A stretch of 6,840 nt of DNA from JAZKFP01 sp040386355 (GTDB lineage: Bacteria > Pseudomonadota > Gammaproteobacteria > Pseudomonadales > UBA6940), in the NCBI GenBank assembly GCA_040386355.1, contig JAZKFP010000085.1, positions 1-6,840 on the forward strand, in the 5' to 3' direction. The notes below the pieces were generated by a model, which was not told where the DNA came from, searched no databases, and saw nothing but the letters and a program-made list of their open reading frames with translations. Position 1 is the stretch's first letter, and the number at the start of each line of letters is the position of its first letter. Below, piece by piece: positions 6,663 to 6,840 of this stretch. The position numbers and the translations under genes were made by a program.

Positions 6663-6805
6663 TGATTGGAATGCAGGTTGCTCTTTAACGCTTCGCTTAA
6701 AACCCATTCGCTTGGGTATGAAATAAATTCTGCCTTTTTATCTCGCCTACTAAAGTCCCTGAGGTGGCGCACACATCCGTTTTTAGTACTCGATTTAAAG
6801 TGAAA

Positions 6806-6840
6806 TTAATCTTGTTTTTCATTTCGGTGTTCAAGATTAA
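6806..6840. repeat. Inverted repeat at the window edge, 9-bp arms
   Basis: TTAATCTTG (6806-6814) and CAAGATTAA (6832-6840) are perfect reverse complements separated by 17 bp. The right arm ends exactly at the last base, so the repeat may be longer than can be seen here. Confidence 0.65.

Larger units (their letters stand above)
6256..6840 (-). promoter_or_regulatory. Non-coding region upstream of rne: probable promoter and long 5' leader
   Basis: No open frame of note occurs on either strand in these 585 bp. In E. coli, rne has a 361-nt untranslated leader through which RNase E regulates its own mRNA, and a large intergenic space to the divergent rluC; the same layout is plausible here. On the minus strand the region carries several possible RNA hairpins: 6478-6495, the palindrome 6538-6567, the long stem 6634-6662, a bulged stem 6684-6701 and ACCCA/TGGGT at 6702-6717. 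I could not match the E. coli leader hairpins by sequence. One possible promoter on the minus strand is TTGAAC (6834-6829) with GATTAA 17 bp further on, but it is weak. No promoter is called firmly. Confidence 0.5.

Overview
The window comes from an AT-rich gammaproteobacterium. Both complete genes match gammaproteobacterial proteins: a FadH-type 2,4-dienoyl-CoA reductase, and an RNase E whose key residues align with the E. coli enzyme at a constant +1 offset. The AT-richness and protein style would suit a Legionellales/Coxiella-like lineage, but that placement is inference only.

Layout. (1) 1-399 (+) is the 3' end of an unidentified gene encoding a Gly/Thr/Asn-rich, probably beta-structured protein. 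(2) 400-814 is a non-coding, T-rich spacer. It holds a cluster of DnaA-box-like 9-mers around 595-644, a perfect 7+7 inverted repeat (745-765) overlapping a possible extended -10, and a good ribosome binding site. (3) 815-2848 (+) is fadH, the NADPH-dependent 2,4-dienoyl-CoA reductase of unsaturated fatty acid beta-oxidation. (4) 2849-3261 lies between the convergent fadH and rne genes. It carries a 166-bp MITE/BIME-like element (2925-3090) with perfect 27-bp terminal inverted repeats, each of which also folds on itself, and then a strong intrinsic terminator (3203-3236). (5) 3262-6255 (-) is rne, RNase E, with a conserved catalytic half and a long disordered, partly Arg-rich C-terminal half. 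(6) 6256-6840 is 585 bp without a gene, upstream of rne. It probably contains the rne promoter and an untranslated leader, and it holds four perfect inverted repeats, including a 30-bp spacerless palindrome.

The genes do not form an operon. fadH and the upstream partial gene share a strand but are 415 bp apart, and rne converges on fadH. No gene here points to a new multi-gene system. The points worth a second look are non-coding: the DnaA-box cluster, the operator-like repeat before fadH, the MITE, and the palindrome-rich rne upstream region.
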